From positions 1 to 64,000 of the forward strand of contig NZ_JAIVFW010000034.1 of assembly GCF_020829595.1 (NCBI RefSeq): a stretch of 64,000 bases of DNA. Direction: 5' to 3'. Made by a program: the position numbers and the translations under genes. The stretch comes from Nostoc sp. CHAB 5844. GTDB taxonomy: Bacteria; Cyanobacteriota; Cyanobacteriia; Cyanobacteriales; Nostocaceae. The notes under the pieces are model-generated. The model saw only the letters and a program-made list of their open reading frames with translations, did not search any database and was not told the origin of the DNA. The stretch's first letter is position 1, and each line of letters opens with the position of its first letter. Positions 16,723 to 26,678 of the stretch are shown piece by piece.

Positions 16723-18480
16723 GTGCTGTATTTAGCAGAAGTACAAAAGCAGAAAGGCGGCTTACTTAGTGGTGGTTCTAAAACCGAACTGAAACTGCTA
16801 GCTTGTCAGCGAACCGACCAGAATTGGAGTACTGTGTCGGAAGAAGTAATCACCGCTGAGGAAGCAAGTAAATTAAATGATGGCGCATTAGTGCTAGTAG
16901 AACTGAATCCAAATCGTCAAGTACAGCGGGTTCAAGAAGCAGGGCGGCCATTGGTTAATATATTGCAAAATTTTTCTCGCCAGCTAGAAAAATTTAAACT
17001 GAAAGAAGATGAGATTGATCAGTGGAAGCAGTCGCTAACATTTCAGGCGCAAGAAATGAATCGCCGAGAAATGGAAATGGAAGCTCGTTTAGAACAACTG
17101 CAACAACTGGAAGATGATTGTCAACGTCTAGACGAGCAAAAACAGGAAGTTGACTCGTCCCGTGAGGAAATTGAAAAGTTACAAGCTGAAATTGAGCGTA
17201 ACCGCCAAGAATTAGAAGGCGCTTGGGAGCATCTGCGCGGTGAACAGCAACGCTTAGAGGAACGACAAGCAGAGTTAAAACAAGGTAATGTTTTAGATGA
17301 AGAACAAAGTCGGGTGATGAGCGAATTACTGAATCGCTTATCTAGCCGTGTTGCGCCAACGGAAACAGTCAGGGAACATTTACATCTTGCTTTTGAATTA
17401 ATCGAACAGCAGCAAGCAACTTTAAACCCACACTGGGAACAACTAGAACAACAAAAAACTTTACTTCAGCAACAGCAAGAAGAAGTTGAGCGTCTTGGAC
17501 AAACTTTAAGCGATCGCCAAAACGAATTACAACAAGCACATAATTCCTTAGAGCAACAAACGGCTCAATTAAAAGTAAATATGGCAACTGTTACTAGTAA
17601 GCAAGAATATGCTCGACTAGTCAAAGAACAGTTGCAATATCAAGAAGATTTATATCAAAAGATTAATTCTTTAGCTGGTGGGGCTGGTGATGTTACTTCC
17701 CAGAAAATTGATGTGGAATCGTTGGAAAAAATGCCTTTAGATGAACTACAAAAAATAGTTCAAGATTTGATAAATAAGTTAGAAATAGACTCTAATTTTG
17801 TCCACGAGCAGGAACAAGAACTGCAATACAAGCAAGAAGCTATAGAAGAATTACAAAAAAAACTTAGCCAAGCTTCTGACCAGGATCACATCAATTTAGA
17901 AATGGAACTGGCAGATGAAAAAGACCATTATCAAATGCTCAATAAAACTTTGGAAGGTCAACGTCGTAGTTTATTGCAGCGCGATAAGGTTCTTAAACAG
18001 CACCAAAATGTACTGCTCCGCCGACAAGGACAACCTGTTACCAATATAGAAGAAGAAAATCAAATTAATTTTGCTCCAATTTTGTTACAAATCGATAGTC
18101 AGCGACAACAACAATTACAAGGATTACAAAAACTTGAACAAGAACTTGAGCAGATGCGGTCTGCAATTGATCTGGATCAAGGAATGATTGATAACCAAAC
18201 TCATGATTTTGAACAAAAGCAACAAGAAACCAAAACTTTAGAAGCTAATTTACAATCTTTGCGAACAGCGACTGCTGAATGTTGGGTGCGGGTGAATTTA
18301 TATCAAGAGACACTACAACCAATTCAAGATTATTTAGACAGCTTACGACAAAAACTCCAAGGAGTTAATGAATCATTGGCTCAAGTGCAAGAAACTGGTG
18401 ATTATCAACTACAAACTATTAGCGAGATGCGTCAAACTCTCCAAAGTTTAATATCTCAACCAGAATTAGTAGCATCTTGA
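16723..18480 (+). CDS. hmpF: Long coiled-coil motility protein (HmpF-like)
   Basis: A 585-aa protein. Residues 1-~75 are globular (MLYLAEVQKQKGGLLSGGSK, and LNDGALVLVELNPNRQVQRV). Nearly all the rest is Gln/Glu/Leu-rich coiled coil with heptad spacing. No signal peptide or membrane span is present. Position next to hmpA in divergent orientation and the coiled-coil build match HmpF of Nostoc punctiforme, which localises dynamically to leading cell poles and is needed for type IV pilus extension and directed gliding. The start is a GTG with AAAGGA about 8-10 nt upstream; no better ATG exists before the conserved beginning. Confidence 0.8.
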   Translation: MLYLAEVQKQKGGLLSGGSKTELKLLACQRTDQNWSTVSEEVITAEEASKLNDGALVLVELNPNRQVQRVQEAGRPLVNILQNFSRQLEKFKLKEDEIDQWKQSLTFQAQEMNRREMEMEARLEQLQQLEDDCQRLDEQKQEVDSSREEIEKLQAEIERNRQELEGAWEHLRGEQQRLEERQAELKQGNVLDEEQSRVMSELLNRLSSRVAPTETVREHLHLAFELIEQQQATLNPHWEQLEQQKTLLQQQQEEVERLGQTLSDRQNELQQAHNSLEQQTAQLKVNMATVTSKQEYARLVKEQLQYQEDLYQKINSLAGGAGDVTSQKIDVESLEKMPLDELQKIVQDLINKLEIDSNFVHEQEQELQYKQEAIEELQKKLSQASDQDHINLEMELADEKDHYQMLNKTLEGQRRSLLQRDKVLKQHQNVLLRRQGQPVTNIEEENQINFAPILLQIDSQRQQQLQGLQKLEQELEQMRSAIDLDQGMIDNQTHDFEQKQQETKTLEANLQSLRTATAECWVRVNLYQETLQPIQDYLDSLRQKLQGVNESLAQVQETGDYQLQTISEMRQTLQSLISQPELVAS

Positions 18481-18681
18481 GAAGTATGAAGTCTGAAGTA
18501 TGAAGTTTGAAATTTTATTAAACATAATGCAGGAGGCAGGATTCAGAATGAATTGGTAGATCTGAATAATCCTCCGCTTTCTTGTTCTGACTCCTGAGAG
18601 GATGTTCTAAAATTCCTCTCACCGGTAGCAAAACATTTTACAATCTGAATTCAGACTTCTGAATTCTTCATCTTTCATACT

Positions 18682-19662
18682 TCATACTTCACACTTTATG
18701 ATAATCCAATCATCTTGGACTTGAGCGATCGCACCACCAGGAAACGGATCGGTTTGCGAACGGTTCGGCGCTATCATTAAAGCTGTTAATTTTTCAATAT
18801 GTTCAAAATTAGGTGCGTCTGGCAAAATTTCTAGCAATACCTGTCGCATCACACGACGTTGTAAAGCTAATGGTGCTTTCTGTAATACCCGACGGTTGAT
18901 TTTGAGAAAATCTCTACTTCCTATCATTGCTTCTTCTCGCAACTGCTGGGCGGCTTGTTCCAAGTACTCTACATCTGCTTGCAAAAGTTCTGCTGTTTGG
19001 GCTAAGGCTGATTCTACTTTGGGGTTAAAGTTTGCTTGCAAATAAGGAATTAATTCTTGGCGGATGCGGTTACGGGCATACTTCACATCTTGATTGGTAG
19101 AATCTTCCCAAATAGGCAATTGAAAATCTTGGCAAAATTTCCCTGTTTCTTGACGAGTAATTTCTAAAAGTGGGCGTACTAGGGTCATTTTTTCAGATAA
19201 AGGACGTTGCCAAGTTAAAGCTTGTAAACCATCAGCACCAGTACCACGCATTAAATTATAAAGCAGAGTTTCAGCGCGATCGCTTGCTGTATGTCCGGTA
19301 ATAATATATTGATAATTGTATTGTTGCGCGATCGCATTTAAAGCTTGATACCGCCAATTCCGCGCTGCCGCCTCACTATTTACAGGTTCTTTGGCAATTT
19401 CTAAATAAAACTCTACACCCCAATTTCTAGCCAATTTTTCTACATGATCAGCATTAGCTTGCGAATCATCACGCCAGCGATGATCGCAGTGAGCAATACT
19501 TAAATGCCATGCCCATTTTGATTGTAAATCTAATAGTAATTTAATTAAACACAGAGAATCTTGTCCACCAGAAACAGCAATTAATAGCCGTTCGTTATGT
19601 TTAAATAAATGACGCGATCGGATAGTGCGATGGATTTTGGCGTGTAGCGGAGTCCATACCAT
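18682..19662 (-). CDS. tilS: tRNA(Ile)-lysidine synthase
   Basis: A 326-aa enzyme that converts C34 of tRNA-Ile(CAU) to lysidine with ATP and lysine, so the tRNA reads AUA. The PP-loop ATPase motif SGGQDS is at residues 31-36. Further family marks are AHCDHRWRDDSQANADHVE, GHTASDRAETLLYNLMRGTGADGL and RPLLEITRQE. The length fits cyanobacterial TilS (about 320-340 aa), with a short C-terminal region. It is on the minus strand downstream of ccsA with 96 bp between. The ATG at 19662 is the first in frame and fits family alignments. Confidence 0.93.
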   Translation of the reverse strand: MVWTPLHAKIHRTIRSRHLFKHNERLLIAVSGGQDSLCLIKLLLDLQSKWAWHLSIAHCDHRWRDDSQANADHVEKLARNWGVEFYLEIAKEPVNSEAAARNWRYQALNAIAQQYNYQYIITGHTASDRAETLLYNLMRGTGADGLQALTWQRPLSEKMTLVRPLLEITRQETGKFCQDFQLPIWEDSTNQDVKYARNRIRQELIPYLQANFNPKVESALAQTAELLQADVEYLEQAAQQLREEAMIGSRDFLKINRRVLQKAPLALQRRVMRQVLLEILPDAPNFEHIEKLTALMIAPNRSQTDPFPGGAIAQVQDDWIIIKCEV

Positions 19663-19720
19663 TAATAATTAATAATTTGTAATTTGTAATTCGTAATGAA
19701 AAAAATAAAGTGCAAGATAA

Positions 19721-19754
19721 TTTAGCCCCTCTCAACTAATGAAGAGGGGCTAAA
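19721..19754. terminator. Stem-loop between ccsA and tilS
   Basis: A perfect 12-bp stem TTTAGCCCCTCT/AGAGGGGCTAAA with a 10-nt loop stands just after the ccsA stop on the minus strand. No long T-run follows, so it may be a weak terminator or processing site. Confidence 0.5.
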
Positions 19755-19758
19755 GCTA

Positions 19759-20814
19759 TTAAAAAAACCAACCGTAAGAATGTAAACCTTTTCCTAAAAG
19801 ATTCACACCGAGATAACAAATCCAAACAACAACAAAGCCACTGGCAGCTAAAATTGCGGGGCGACGACCTTGCCAACCGCGCGTGATTCTAGCGTGGAGG
19901 TAAGCTGCAAAAACTAACCAAGTAATTAATGCCCAGGTTTCTTTGGGATCCCAACTCCAGTAAGAACCCCAAGCTTCATTTGCCCAGACTCCGCCAGCAA
20001 TAATCCCAATTGTCAGCAGAGGAAATCCTAGCCCAATGATGCGATAGCTGATGTTGTCCAGGGTATCCGCAAGACTTAGGCGCTGGGGTGAGAGAGTTTC
20101 GGCTGTTGCTGCGGTTTCTGATTGGGTCGCAGTGACTAAATTCAAAACGGCAGTGTTACCGTTGTTGGTATTAGTTTCAAAACGACGAGTAGAACCGTTA
20201 TTTTCGCCGCCTGCTGTTGCTGTTTGAGCAACTAGTTCACCCGCTTTGTGTAAGCGATAACCATTACTGCGGTAGCCACCAGTCCCAACAGAACTGCCTT
20301 GTAGTTGGATATTTTGACCGCGTGTAACCACCAAAAAAGCGATCGCTAATATTGAACCTACCATTAAAGCTGAGTAGCTCAACATCATGACGCTGACGTG
20401 CATCATCAGCCAGTTAGACTTCAACGCTGGTACTAAAGGTTCTGCCGATTGCATTGTTGATGGTAAAGTCAGGGCAGCAAAGGCAGTAATCCCCATTGCC
20501 ACAGGCGCAGTAAAGACTCCTACCAACCGGCTACGGGTACCATTTTCCGCAATTAAATGAACTGCTGTAATTCCCCAAGTCAAAAAAAACAATGATTCGT
20601 ACAAGTTACTCAGGGGGAAATAACCTGCTTCTATCCACCTTGCGCCTAAAAGGGTAGCAATGCACAAATTTGCGATCGCCATTCCGGCTGTCCCCAAAGC
20701 ACCAATGGCTGGCAAATTGGGAAAAGCCGCTCCTCCCCAGTAAACCAGCATAGTGAGGAATAACACAGCAAATGAGGCGTTGTCTAGCCAGTTCTGGAGT
20801 ACAACCAGATTCAT
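19759..20814 (-). CDS. ccsA: Cytochrome c biogenesis protein CcsA (CcsB in some schemes)
   Basis: A 351-aa polytopic membrane protein of the system II cytochrome c maturation pathway. With its Ccs1 partner it moves heme to the lumenal/periplasmic side and ligates it to apocytochromes c, including cytochrome f. The heme-handling WWD motif is clear near the C-terminus: [18 protein letters not shown]. About eight hydrophobic spans are visible. Residues ~165-245 form a polar Asn/Thr/Gly-rich loop, larger than in plastid CcsA (ycf5). HAMAP calls the family CcsA, while a TIGRFAM model calls it ccsB. The partner Ccs1 is not in the window. Confidence 0.9.
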   Translation of the reverse strand: MNLVVLQNWLDNASFAVLFLTMLVYWGGAAFPNLPAIGALGTAGMAIANLCIATLLGARWIEAGYFPLSNLYESLFFLTWGITAVHLIAENGTRSRLVGVFTAPVAMGITAFAALTLPSTMQSAEPLVPALKSNWLMMHVSVMMLSYSALMVGSILAIAFLVVTRGQNIQLQGSSVGTGGYRSNGYRLHKAGELVAQTATAGGENNGSTRRFETNTNNGNTAVLNLVTATQSETAATAETLSPQRLSLADTLDNISYRIIGLGFPLLTIGIIAGGVWANEAWGSYWSWDPKETWALITWLVFAAYLHARITRGWQGRRPAILAASGFVVVWICYLGVNLLGKGLHSYGWFF

Positions 20815-21096
20815 ATAGTATTCTCCACCGTTATTGTTTAAAATATCGATTCTAACTATTTTGATCCTAACTTGAGTTTAATTAGTGACTCAGGGTAGAT
20901 AGAATAAATTAATATGTATGATATCGGTTAGCTGACGTGCCAAGTAACATAAAGATGCAGCAGAATTCAGAATTCAGGAGTCAGAATTCTGAATCAGAAT
21001 AAGCTCTCTACCAAGCTTTGAAATCTAAATGCTGTACTTCATTAACTTGTAATTTCCGTGTTTTGCTGGCTAACAGTCTTCTGGTGTCCTGCAAGT

Positions 21097-22848
21097 TCAG
21101 GGTTTTGAACTACTAATGTTGGGATTATTCGCCTGATTAGGTAAAGTTGCTGAGTTAGTAGATTTTTTCAGAGAAAGGAATACATCATAGCGTGTACTGC
21201 GACTATCACTCACAGCTGTTGTTGCGCCTATTGAACGAGTTGCTTCTAGAAAAGTTCTTTGTTTAGGAAATAGCGTATTGAGGGTAAAGTTATTTACCAT
21301 CCGTTCCACATCTATGAAAAATTGTCCATTTGTCGGATTGGGTTCTATAGGCACCGTGTGTTGATATGAAATATTGCTGGCCAGTGTGCTGTTGGGTTTA
21401 GGGACAATTTTATCGGTGACGGGAGCGCCCAATACTAAGAAAGCGACATCTTGATCTAACCAACCGTGGCTGGCAGTTAAAGTCCCAAAAGGCCCAATCC
21501 AGTTAGTAACAGCTTGACCTGCGACTGTCCCTGGTTGAATTTGGAATTGATATTGACTTTTAATCACGTCATCCAGCTTTTGTAGGGATGTTTCAGCTAA
21601 TTTGCGATCGCTGGCTTTGATCATGAATACCAATCCGGCTCTAAAATCTCCTGGTGTGCCGTTTTTTGGTGTATTCGGAATCAGTGAGACAGCAAACTCG
21701 CCTTTCATCCAACTAAGTAAATCCCGTTCTAAATCAAGATTAGTCAGAGATTTTACATCACTACGCAGTTGTTCCGGAGATACGGGTGAGAGCGGATTTC
21801 CTTGCGATGTTAAGATGTAGTCTCCCCAAAACCGTTGTAAGTTGCTACCAGATATCATCATCAAGGTTTCTGCTGGCATTCGTTGCTGCATACTGCCTGC
21901 TGTGTTGTCTACTGACAGTAGGCGCTGACTTTGAGGGTTAAGCCATGAAATGCCCTTCAAGCGTATACCTTCTGACTCTAAAGTAATAGAGCCTGCCAAA
22001 CCTTGATTATTTTGCAGTTGAGCCAAAACTTGTGCAGGCAATCGGCGATTAGGAGCCGTAGTAGCAATTTTGGCAGCTGTTGGGACGTTGACGTAAAACT
22101 GGGCAAAAGAGTGAGATTCAGAAATTTTCGGAAAATTATCAGCGAAACTCCCGACTGTTGCTAAAGATGTTTTATTTTTATAGGCATCAATTGTGCGTTC
22201 TGTGGCTTTGGGATTATCAGTAATAACTAGGAAGCGCTTATCTAATAATGTAGCTGAAATGTTTGTGCCGAATTGTCCTTCGCTTTGTTTAATCAAAATT
22301 CCCTGATAGGTGCGGTCAATCCATTTACCTGTTTTCAGTGCTTTGGGTTGTGCCAAGATTTTTGGCGCTAACTCTGGGTTTTTTACAGGCAAGACCATAA
22401 CTATTGACTGCTGACTATTGGCAGCAACGCCGTCGGTAGCTACAGGTTTAGGGGCAGGCTGAGTATTTTCGGGAGCTAAAATTGCGAAGGTAACTTCTTC
22501 ATCTACCCAAGGTTGAATATCTTGTTCAAAGTTAAAACCATTATTCTTCATAAAGCGATCGCGCAGCACAATTAAACTTTTCTTCAGTTCTGCTTGCGAC
22601 TCTTTCGTGCCGAACTCCTGTAATTTCTGCCATTGCTTGGGATCTGTAGTAAGAGAAGTTGCAAACAGAGCATCGCTTGGAATAATGTTTGCACCTACTA
22701 GTAAACTTCCAGAATATAGATGCTCCTGGCTTAACAAGCGATGGGCGACTCCGCCACCAATAATTAATAAACCAGTAGCCGAGAGCGTCAGTGCCAGAGA
22801 CGGTTTCTGTTTTTTCTTCATCGGAACAGACACAATAGGCAGCGCCAT
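21097..22848 (-). CDS. DUF3352 domain-containing protein
   Basis: About 583 aa. A positively charged N-terminus (MKKKQKPSLALTLSATGLLIIGGGVAH) gives one membrane anchor; the rest is extracytoplasmic. The sequence follows the cyanobacterial DUF3352 pattern: LVGANIIPSDALFATSLTTDPKQW early, WVDEEVTFAILAPEN, later LRSDVKSLTNLDLERDLLSWMKGEFAVSLIP. The C-terminal tail is polar and Asn/Ser-rich. The function is unknown. I chose the ATG at 22848 over an upstream TTG three codons earlier because GAGG stands about 11 nt before this ATG. Confidence 0.75.
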   Translation of the reverse strand: MALPIVSVPMKKKQKPSLALTLSATGLLIIGGGVAHRLLSQEHLYSGSLLVGANIIPSDALFATSLTTDPKQWQKLQEFGTKESQAELKKSLIVLRDRFMKNNGFNFEQDIQPWVDEEVTFAILAPENTQPAPKPVATDGVAANSQQSIVMVLPVKNPELAPKILAQPKALKTGKWIDRTYQGILIKQSEGQFGTNISATLLDKRFLVITDNPKATERTIDAYKNKTSLATVGSFADNFPKISESHSFAQFYVNVPTAAKIATTAPNRRLPAQVLAQLQNNQGLAGSITLESEGIRLKGISWLNPQSQRLLSVDNTAGSMQQRMPAETLMMISGSNLQRFWGDYILTSQGNPLSPVSPEQLRSDVKSLTNLDLERDLLSWMKGEFAVSLIPNTPKNGTPGDFRAGLVFMIKASDRKLAETSLQKLDDVIKSQYQFQIQPGTVAGQAVTNWIGPFGTLTASHGWLDQDVAFLVLGAPVTDKIVPKPNSTLASNISYQHTVPIEPNPTNGQFFIDVERMVNNFTLNTLFPKQRTFLEATRSIGATTAVSDSRSTRYDVFLSLKKSTNSATLPNQANNPNISSSKP

Positions 22849-23671
22849 TGAAACCAATACCTCATACTTGCGAACTTATTACTTGTTTAGTCAAGTAAAC
22901 TTAAGCTTTTGCCATTTTTTTGGCAGTTCTTCAACAATTTTCTCTACCCTGAATTTTTGCTGATACTTCGGTGATGAACCTGAGCTATTTTTGCTGTAAA
23001 AGTAGTGATTTTGTTGTTAGTTAATCTTTTTAACATGCTTTGCTCTATTTCGTAGGCAACTTTTCGATAAAAATTTTCTTTGTCGGTCAATCTTAGTTAG
23101 AGAAACCATTTGAGAATTCCGCATTGATACTACGAATCAATGATTGAAAAGAGGGGTGTAGGTAAGTAAAACTCTTATAAACATACGTTTTTAAACCCTT
23201 ACAGTTACTCTTAAAAGACGACCTTTCTGCATAAGTTCTGAACTTTGTTCCCAGCATTATGAGGATATAACTAACTCAAAAATGCTGCAAGTCACCAGTA
23301 ATTTGTAATTTTTACTACTTACATAATTTAGTCATTCTGTATTTAATGCTCAAAAACATAGCTTTAATACGCCAATTTTTGAAATTATGATTACTGATGA
23401 CTATTTGTACCAAAATTATCAAATCTCAAATTTTGGCAATTTATCGATGTTTTTGCGCTTAAATCATGCTTATATTGGCTAGATAGCAGTAAATTAGCTA
23501 TCGATCTAGAATATAATCTTTATATAAATTTAATTTTTTACTAACTCATGTAAATTATATTACCTGGTTAGTTTGAGATTTTATAGGTGAAGAGACTTTG
23601 TGAGCCTGAATGTCAGGAATAGTGATGTTTTTACCTCCTGGCTCCGCTACTTTGGCGATCGCTACTTCATT
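22849..23671. other. Long AT-rich intergenic stretch
   Basis: This 820-bp gap between the DUF3352 gene and the chorismate lyase gene holds no convincing ORF. It is AT-rich, and a HIP1 site occurs at about 23656. It should include the promoter of the DUF3352 gene. I recognise no structured RNA. Confidence 0.45.
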
Positions 23672-24301
23672 CTACACTTTGCCATTAGCAGAACTTAGCT
23701 GCATCGGCCCCAAATACTTGGTTAAGTAAGGTGAGAAAACCTCATAAATCAAAGTTAGAGGCTGCCCATGATGCCAAAATAAGTAATGACGACCCCAAAA
23801 CGGCCCTGCAACATCAAAGCCAGACTCTAACGCTGCCGAATCACCATAATAAATACCGCGTACATCTCGATACAACTCTGTGCGGAGACGAGCTAAACTT
23901 GCCCAAATTGGTAATGAACGATTTTGCAAATACTCATCTACATGGCTGGCTTCCCACCACGATGTCGCATAAGCTAATCTCTGCCCGGAAGCAGTACGCA
24001 GCCACACTTGTCGTCTCAGCCTTGGCCCTGGTACAGCTTGAATTAAATCGGGCGCATCATCTAAATCCATGCCAATCAATGACATATCAATGACATCTAC
24101 TTCTGTTGGCTCACCTGTAAGCAATTCTAAATGCCTAGTCGGAGAACCATCGCCCAATAACAGTAGTTGCCAAGTCGGAGCCAGCTGTGCATGCGGCAAA
24201 CTCTTTTGTATAACCTCCTCGCCCCCTTGCCAAATCGGAGTCAGACGATGCCACGCGGCTGGCAGTGTGGAGTTGTTTGTCAGAGTAAAAATCGCAGTCA
24301 A
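23672..24301 (-). CDS. Chorismate lyase (cyanobacterial DUF98/Ycf21 type)
   Basis: A 209-aa protein of the cyanobacterial chorismate lyase family (DUF98, relative of plastid ycf21 and Synechocystis sll1797). It splits chorismate to 4-hydroxybenzoate and pyruvate, the entry to the plastoquinone head group. Visible marks are LLGDGSPTRHLELLTGEP, RLRRQVWLRTASGQRLAYATSWW (substrate-pocket arginines), SLPIWASLARLRTELYRDV and WGRHYLFWHHGQPLTLIYEVFSPYL. The length is normal. The frame begins with TTG at 24301; no ATG lies near, so the exact start is uncertain. Confidence 0.85.
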   Translation of the reverse strand: MTAIFTLTNNSTLPAAWHRLTPIWQGGEEVIQKSLPHAQLAPTWQLLLLGDGSPTRHLELLTGEPTEVDVIDMSLIGMDLDDAPDLIQAVPGPRLRRQVWLRTASGQRLAYATSWWEASHVDEYLQNRSLPIWASLARLRTELYRDVRGIYYGDSAALESGFDVAGPFWGRHYLFWHHGQPLTLIYEVFSPYLTKYLGPMQLSSANGKV

Positions 24302-24426
24302 TTTTATTTACAAAAGTTCATCTATTTCTATAAAAGCACAAAAAAAGTCAATAGTTCAAAGTCAATAATCCATGTCTAGGCGTTGCATTACTATTGACTA
24401 TTGACTAATGACCATTGACTAAAAAT

Positions 24427-24506
24427 GCGGATGGCGAGACTCGAACTCGCAAGGCAAAGCCACACGCACCTCAAGCGTGCGCGTATACCAATTCCGCCAC
24501 ATCCGC
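24427..24506 (-). tRNA. trnL-GAG: tRNA-Leu (anticodon GAG)
   Basis: An 80-nt cloverleaf on the minus strand. The acceptor stem is GCGGATG/CATCCGC, and the D-arm contains AATTGGTATA. The anticodon stem is CACGC/GCGTG with loop TTGAGGT, giving anticodon GAG. A long class II variable arm (TGGCTTTGCCTT) and T-arm GCGAG-TTCGAGT-CTCGC complete it. The CCA end is not encoded. The long variable arm and the GAG anticodon agree on leucine (CUU/CUC codons). Confidence 0.95.
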
Positions 24507-24937
24507 GAGAGTTCACTGAAGAACTAATATAGCACAACAAAGTGATTATAGTAAGGTAATATCTAATTTTGCAAAATTTACTAAAAATTTAAGTGAACAT
24601 ATTCACAAATTTCCCGAAGGCGGATATCAGACTAACAGAAATGTAATAGCGCCACAAGTGATATTACAAGGGGTATAGCTACTTTAAGATGCTCTGCACT
24701 AACCATAGCCTAGTTTGGGAAACTGGCACAGACAAGCAGATGTGATGCTGTTAATCTGGTTCAGACCCGCAGAGGCTCCCTGGCAGTCTTACCTTTGTGG
24801 AACTCCGAAGGGCTTACATACACTGCTTTGGATGATGTTTAGAAAGCTCTTATCTGATTTGCAACCAAGTAAAAGCTCTGTTGCAAATCAGATAAGAGAA
24901 AATGTCAATCTACTGGTACTAATATCGAAGCTAAAAA
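24507..24937. promoter_or_regulatory. Leader region of accC with a strong inverted repeat
   Basis: A 431-bp gap. It contains a perfect 19-bp inverted repeat (listed separately) 40 bp before the accC start. An open frame at 24715-24948 runs through the inverted repeat into accC; its composition does not look protein-like and I do not call it a gene. Confidence 0.5.
24847..24898. repeat. Perfect 19-bp inverted repeat upstream of accC
   Basis: CTCTTATCTGATTTGCAAC (24847-24865) and its exact reverse complement (24880-24898) enclose a 14-nt loop. It ends 39 bp before the accC ATG. As RNA it would make a very stable hairpin in the leader. It lacks a T-tract, so a regulatory or mobile-element origin is as likely as termination. 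Confidence 0.8.
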
Positions 24938-26281
24938 ATGAAGTTTGACAAAATATTAATTGCTAATCGGGGAGAAATCGCCCTTCGCATTCTTCGCGCC
25001 TGTGAAGAAATGGGAATTGCGACTGTTGCGGTTCACTCCACCGTTGATCGTAACGCTCTCCATGTTCAACTTGCTGATGAAGCAGTTTGCATTGGTGAGC
25101 CTGCCAGCGGTAAAAGTTATTTAAATATTCCCAATATCATTGCTGCCGCTTTGACGCGTAATGCCACTGCTATTCATCCAGGTTATGGCTTTTTGGCAGA
25201 AAACGCCAAATTTGCAGAAATCTGTGCTGCTCATCATATTGCTTTTATTGGCCCGACTCCGGAAGCCATTCGGTTGATGGGAGATAAATCTACAGCTAAA
25301 GAAACCATGCAAAAAGCTGGAGTGCCAACAGTACCAGGTAGTGATGGTTTAGTAGAGTCTGAGCAAGAAGGATTAGGACTGGCTAAAGAGATTGGTTATC
25401 CAGTGATGATCAAAGCCACGGCAGGCGGTGGTGGACGTGGGATGCGTCTAGTACGTTCTGAAGATGAATTTGTCAAACTTTTCTTAGCTGCTCAAGGAGA
25501 AGCAGGTGCAGCTTTTGGTAATTCTGGCGTTTATATAGAAAAATTTATTGAACGTCCACGCCACATTGAATTTCAAATTTTGGCAGATAACTACGGCAAT
25601 GTGATTCACTTAGGTGAACGGGATTGCTCAATTCAACGCCGCAACCAAAAACTACTAGAAGAAGCGCCTAGCCCGGCTCTTGACTCAGATTTGCGCGAGA
25701 AAATGGGACAAGCTGCCGTCAAAGCTGCCCAGTTTATCAACTTTACAGGGGCTGGGACTATTGAGTTTCTGTTAGATCGGTTTGGTCAGTTCTACTTCAT
25801 GGAAATGAACACCAGAATTCAAGTAGAGCATCCTGTAACCGAAATGATTACTGGGGTGGATTTAGTTGTGGAACAAATTCGGGTGGCTCAAGGAGAAAGA
25901 CTGAAGCTGACTCAAGATCAAGTAGTTTTGCGTGGTCATGCTATTGAATGCCGAATTAATGCTGAAGATCCAGACCATGATTTCCGTCCAGCCCCAGGAC
26001 GTATCAGCGGTTATCTTCCTCCCGGTGGCCCTGGTGTGCGAATTGATTCTCACGTTTACACCGATTACCAAATTCCCCCCTACTACGATTCTCTCATCGG
26101 CAAGCTAATCGTTTGGGGGCCAGACCGCCCAACTGCCATCAACCGGATGAAACGCGCCCTACGGGAGTGTGCCATCACTGGGCTACCGACAACTATTGGG
26201 TTTCACCAAAAAATTATGGAAAATCCACAGTTTTTACAGGGTAACGTTTACACCAATTTTGTCCAGGAGATGAAACTTTAG
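24938..26281 (+). CDS. accC: Biotin carboxylase subunit of acetyl-CoA carboxylase
   Basis: A 447-aa ATP-grasp enzyme that carboxylates biotin on AccB, the first half-reaction of malonyl-CoA synthesis. The complete domain set is visible: [20 protein letters not shown] at the N-terminus, the glycine-rich ATP loop [42 protein letters not shown], the metal ligands in [18 protein letters not shown] (E/N/R active site), and [13 protein letters not shown]. The length equals the family norm (about 447-450). accB and the carboxyltransferase genes are not adjacent, as is usual in cyanobacteria. Confidence 0.96.
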   Translation: MKFDKILIANRGEIALRILRACEEMGIATVAVHSTVDRNALHVQLADEAVCIGEPASGKSYLNIPNIIAAALTRNATAIHPGYGFLAENAKFAEICAAHHIAFIGPTPEAIRLMGDKSTAKETMQKAGVPTVPGSDGLVESEQEGLGLAKEIGYPVMIKATAGGGGRGMRLVRSEDEFVKLFLAAQGEAGAAFGNSGVYIEKFIERPRHIEFQILADNYGNVIHLGERDCSIQRRNQKLLEEAPSPALDSDLREKMGQAAVKAAQFINFTGAGTIEFLLDRFGQFYFMEMNTRIQVEHPVTEMITGVDLVVEQIRVAQGERLKLTQDQVVLRGHAIECRINAEDPDHDFRPAPGRISGYLPPGGPGVRIDSHVYTDYQIPPYYDSLIGKLIVWGPDRPTAINRMKRALRECAITGLPTTIGFHQKIMENPQFLQGNVYTNFVQEMKL

Positions 26282-26384
26282 AGGATTGGGTAAGGCAAAA
26301 GGTAAAGGGTAAAAGGCAAAAGAAAAGAATCTTTTACCTTTTTACTTTTAACGCCAGTTCGGGTTAGGGACTCAATAATCACGG

Positions 26385-26672
26385 ATGTACGAAATCGAAT
26401 TTACGCCTGAAGCAGTTCAAGATTTACGCTATTTCAAAAAGTTTGAGCAAAACATTATCATTGATGCAATCCAAACCCAATTACCTTATGAGCCAGCAAC
26501 AGAAACCAGAAACCGATTCCGACGAAACCCACCAGATATTGCTGAGTGGGAGTTAAGAGTTGGTATATTTCGAGTGTTCTATAACGTCGATGATCTGGTT
26601 CAAATTGTTAGTATTGAGAGAATTGGAGAGAAACCAAACAACACAGTTTTCTTTCGTGGTCAGGAGAGCTAA
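26385..26672 (+). CDS. RelE/ParE-type toxin-like protein
   Basis: A 95-aa protein of the RelE/ParE fold: YEIEFTPEAVQDLRYFKKFEQ at the start, then AEWELRVGIFRVFYNVDDLVQIVSIERIGEK, the strand pair that carries the RelE basic and aromatic residues (R..FRVFY). Such proteins cut ribosome-bound mRNA or inhibit gyrase; which applies cannot be told. It is followed after 6 bp by a conserved small gene that is a candidate partner. No classical antitoxin precedes it. Confidence 0.72.
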   Translation: MYEIEFTPEAVQDLRYFKKFEQNIIIDAIQTQLPYEPATETRNRFRRNPPDIAEWELRVGIFRVFYNVDDLVQIVSIERIGEKPNNTVFFRGQES

Positions 26673-26678
26673 TACACG

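Noticed and set aside
24715-24948. 77-codon open frame before accC
   Set aside because: It crosses the 19-bp inverted repeat, overlaps the accC start and has no family-like composition.
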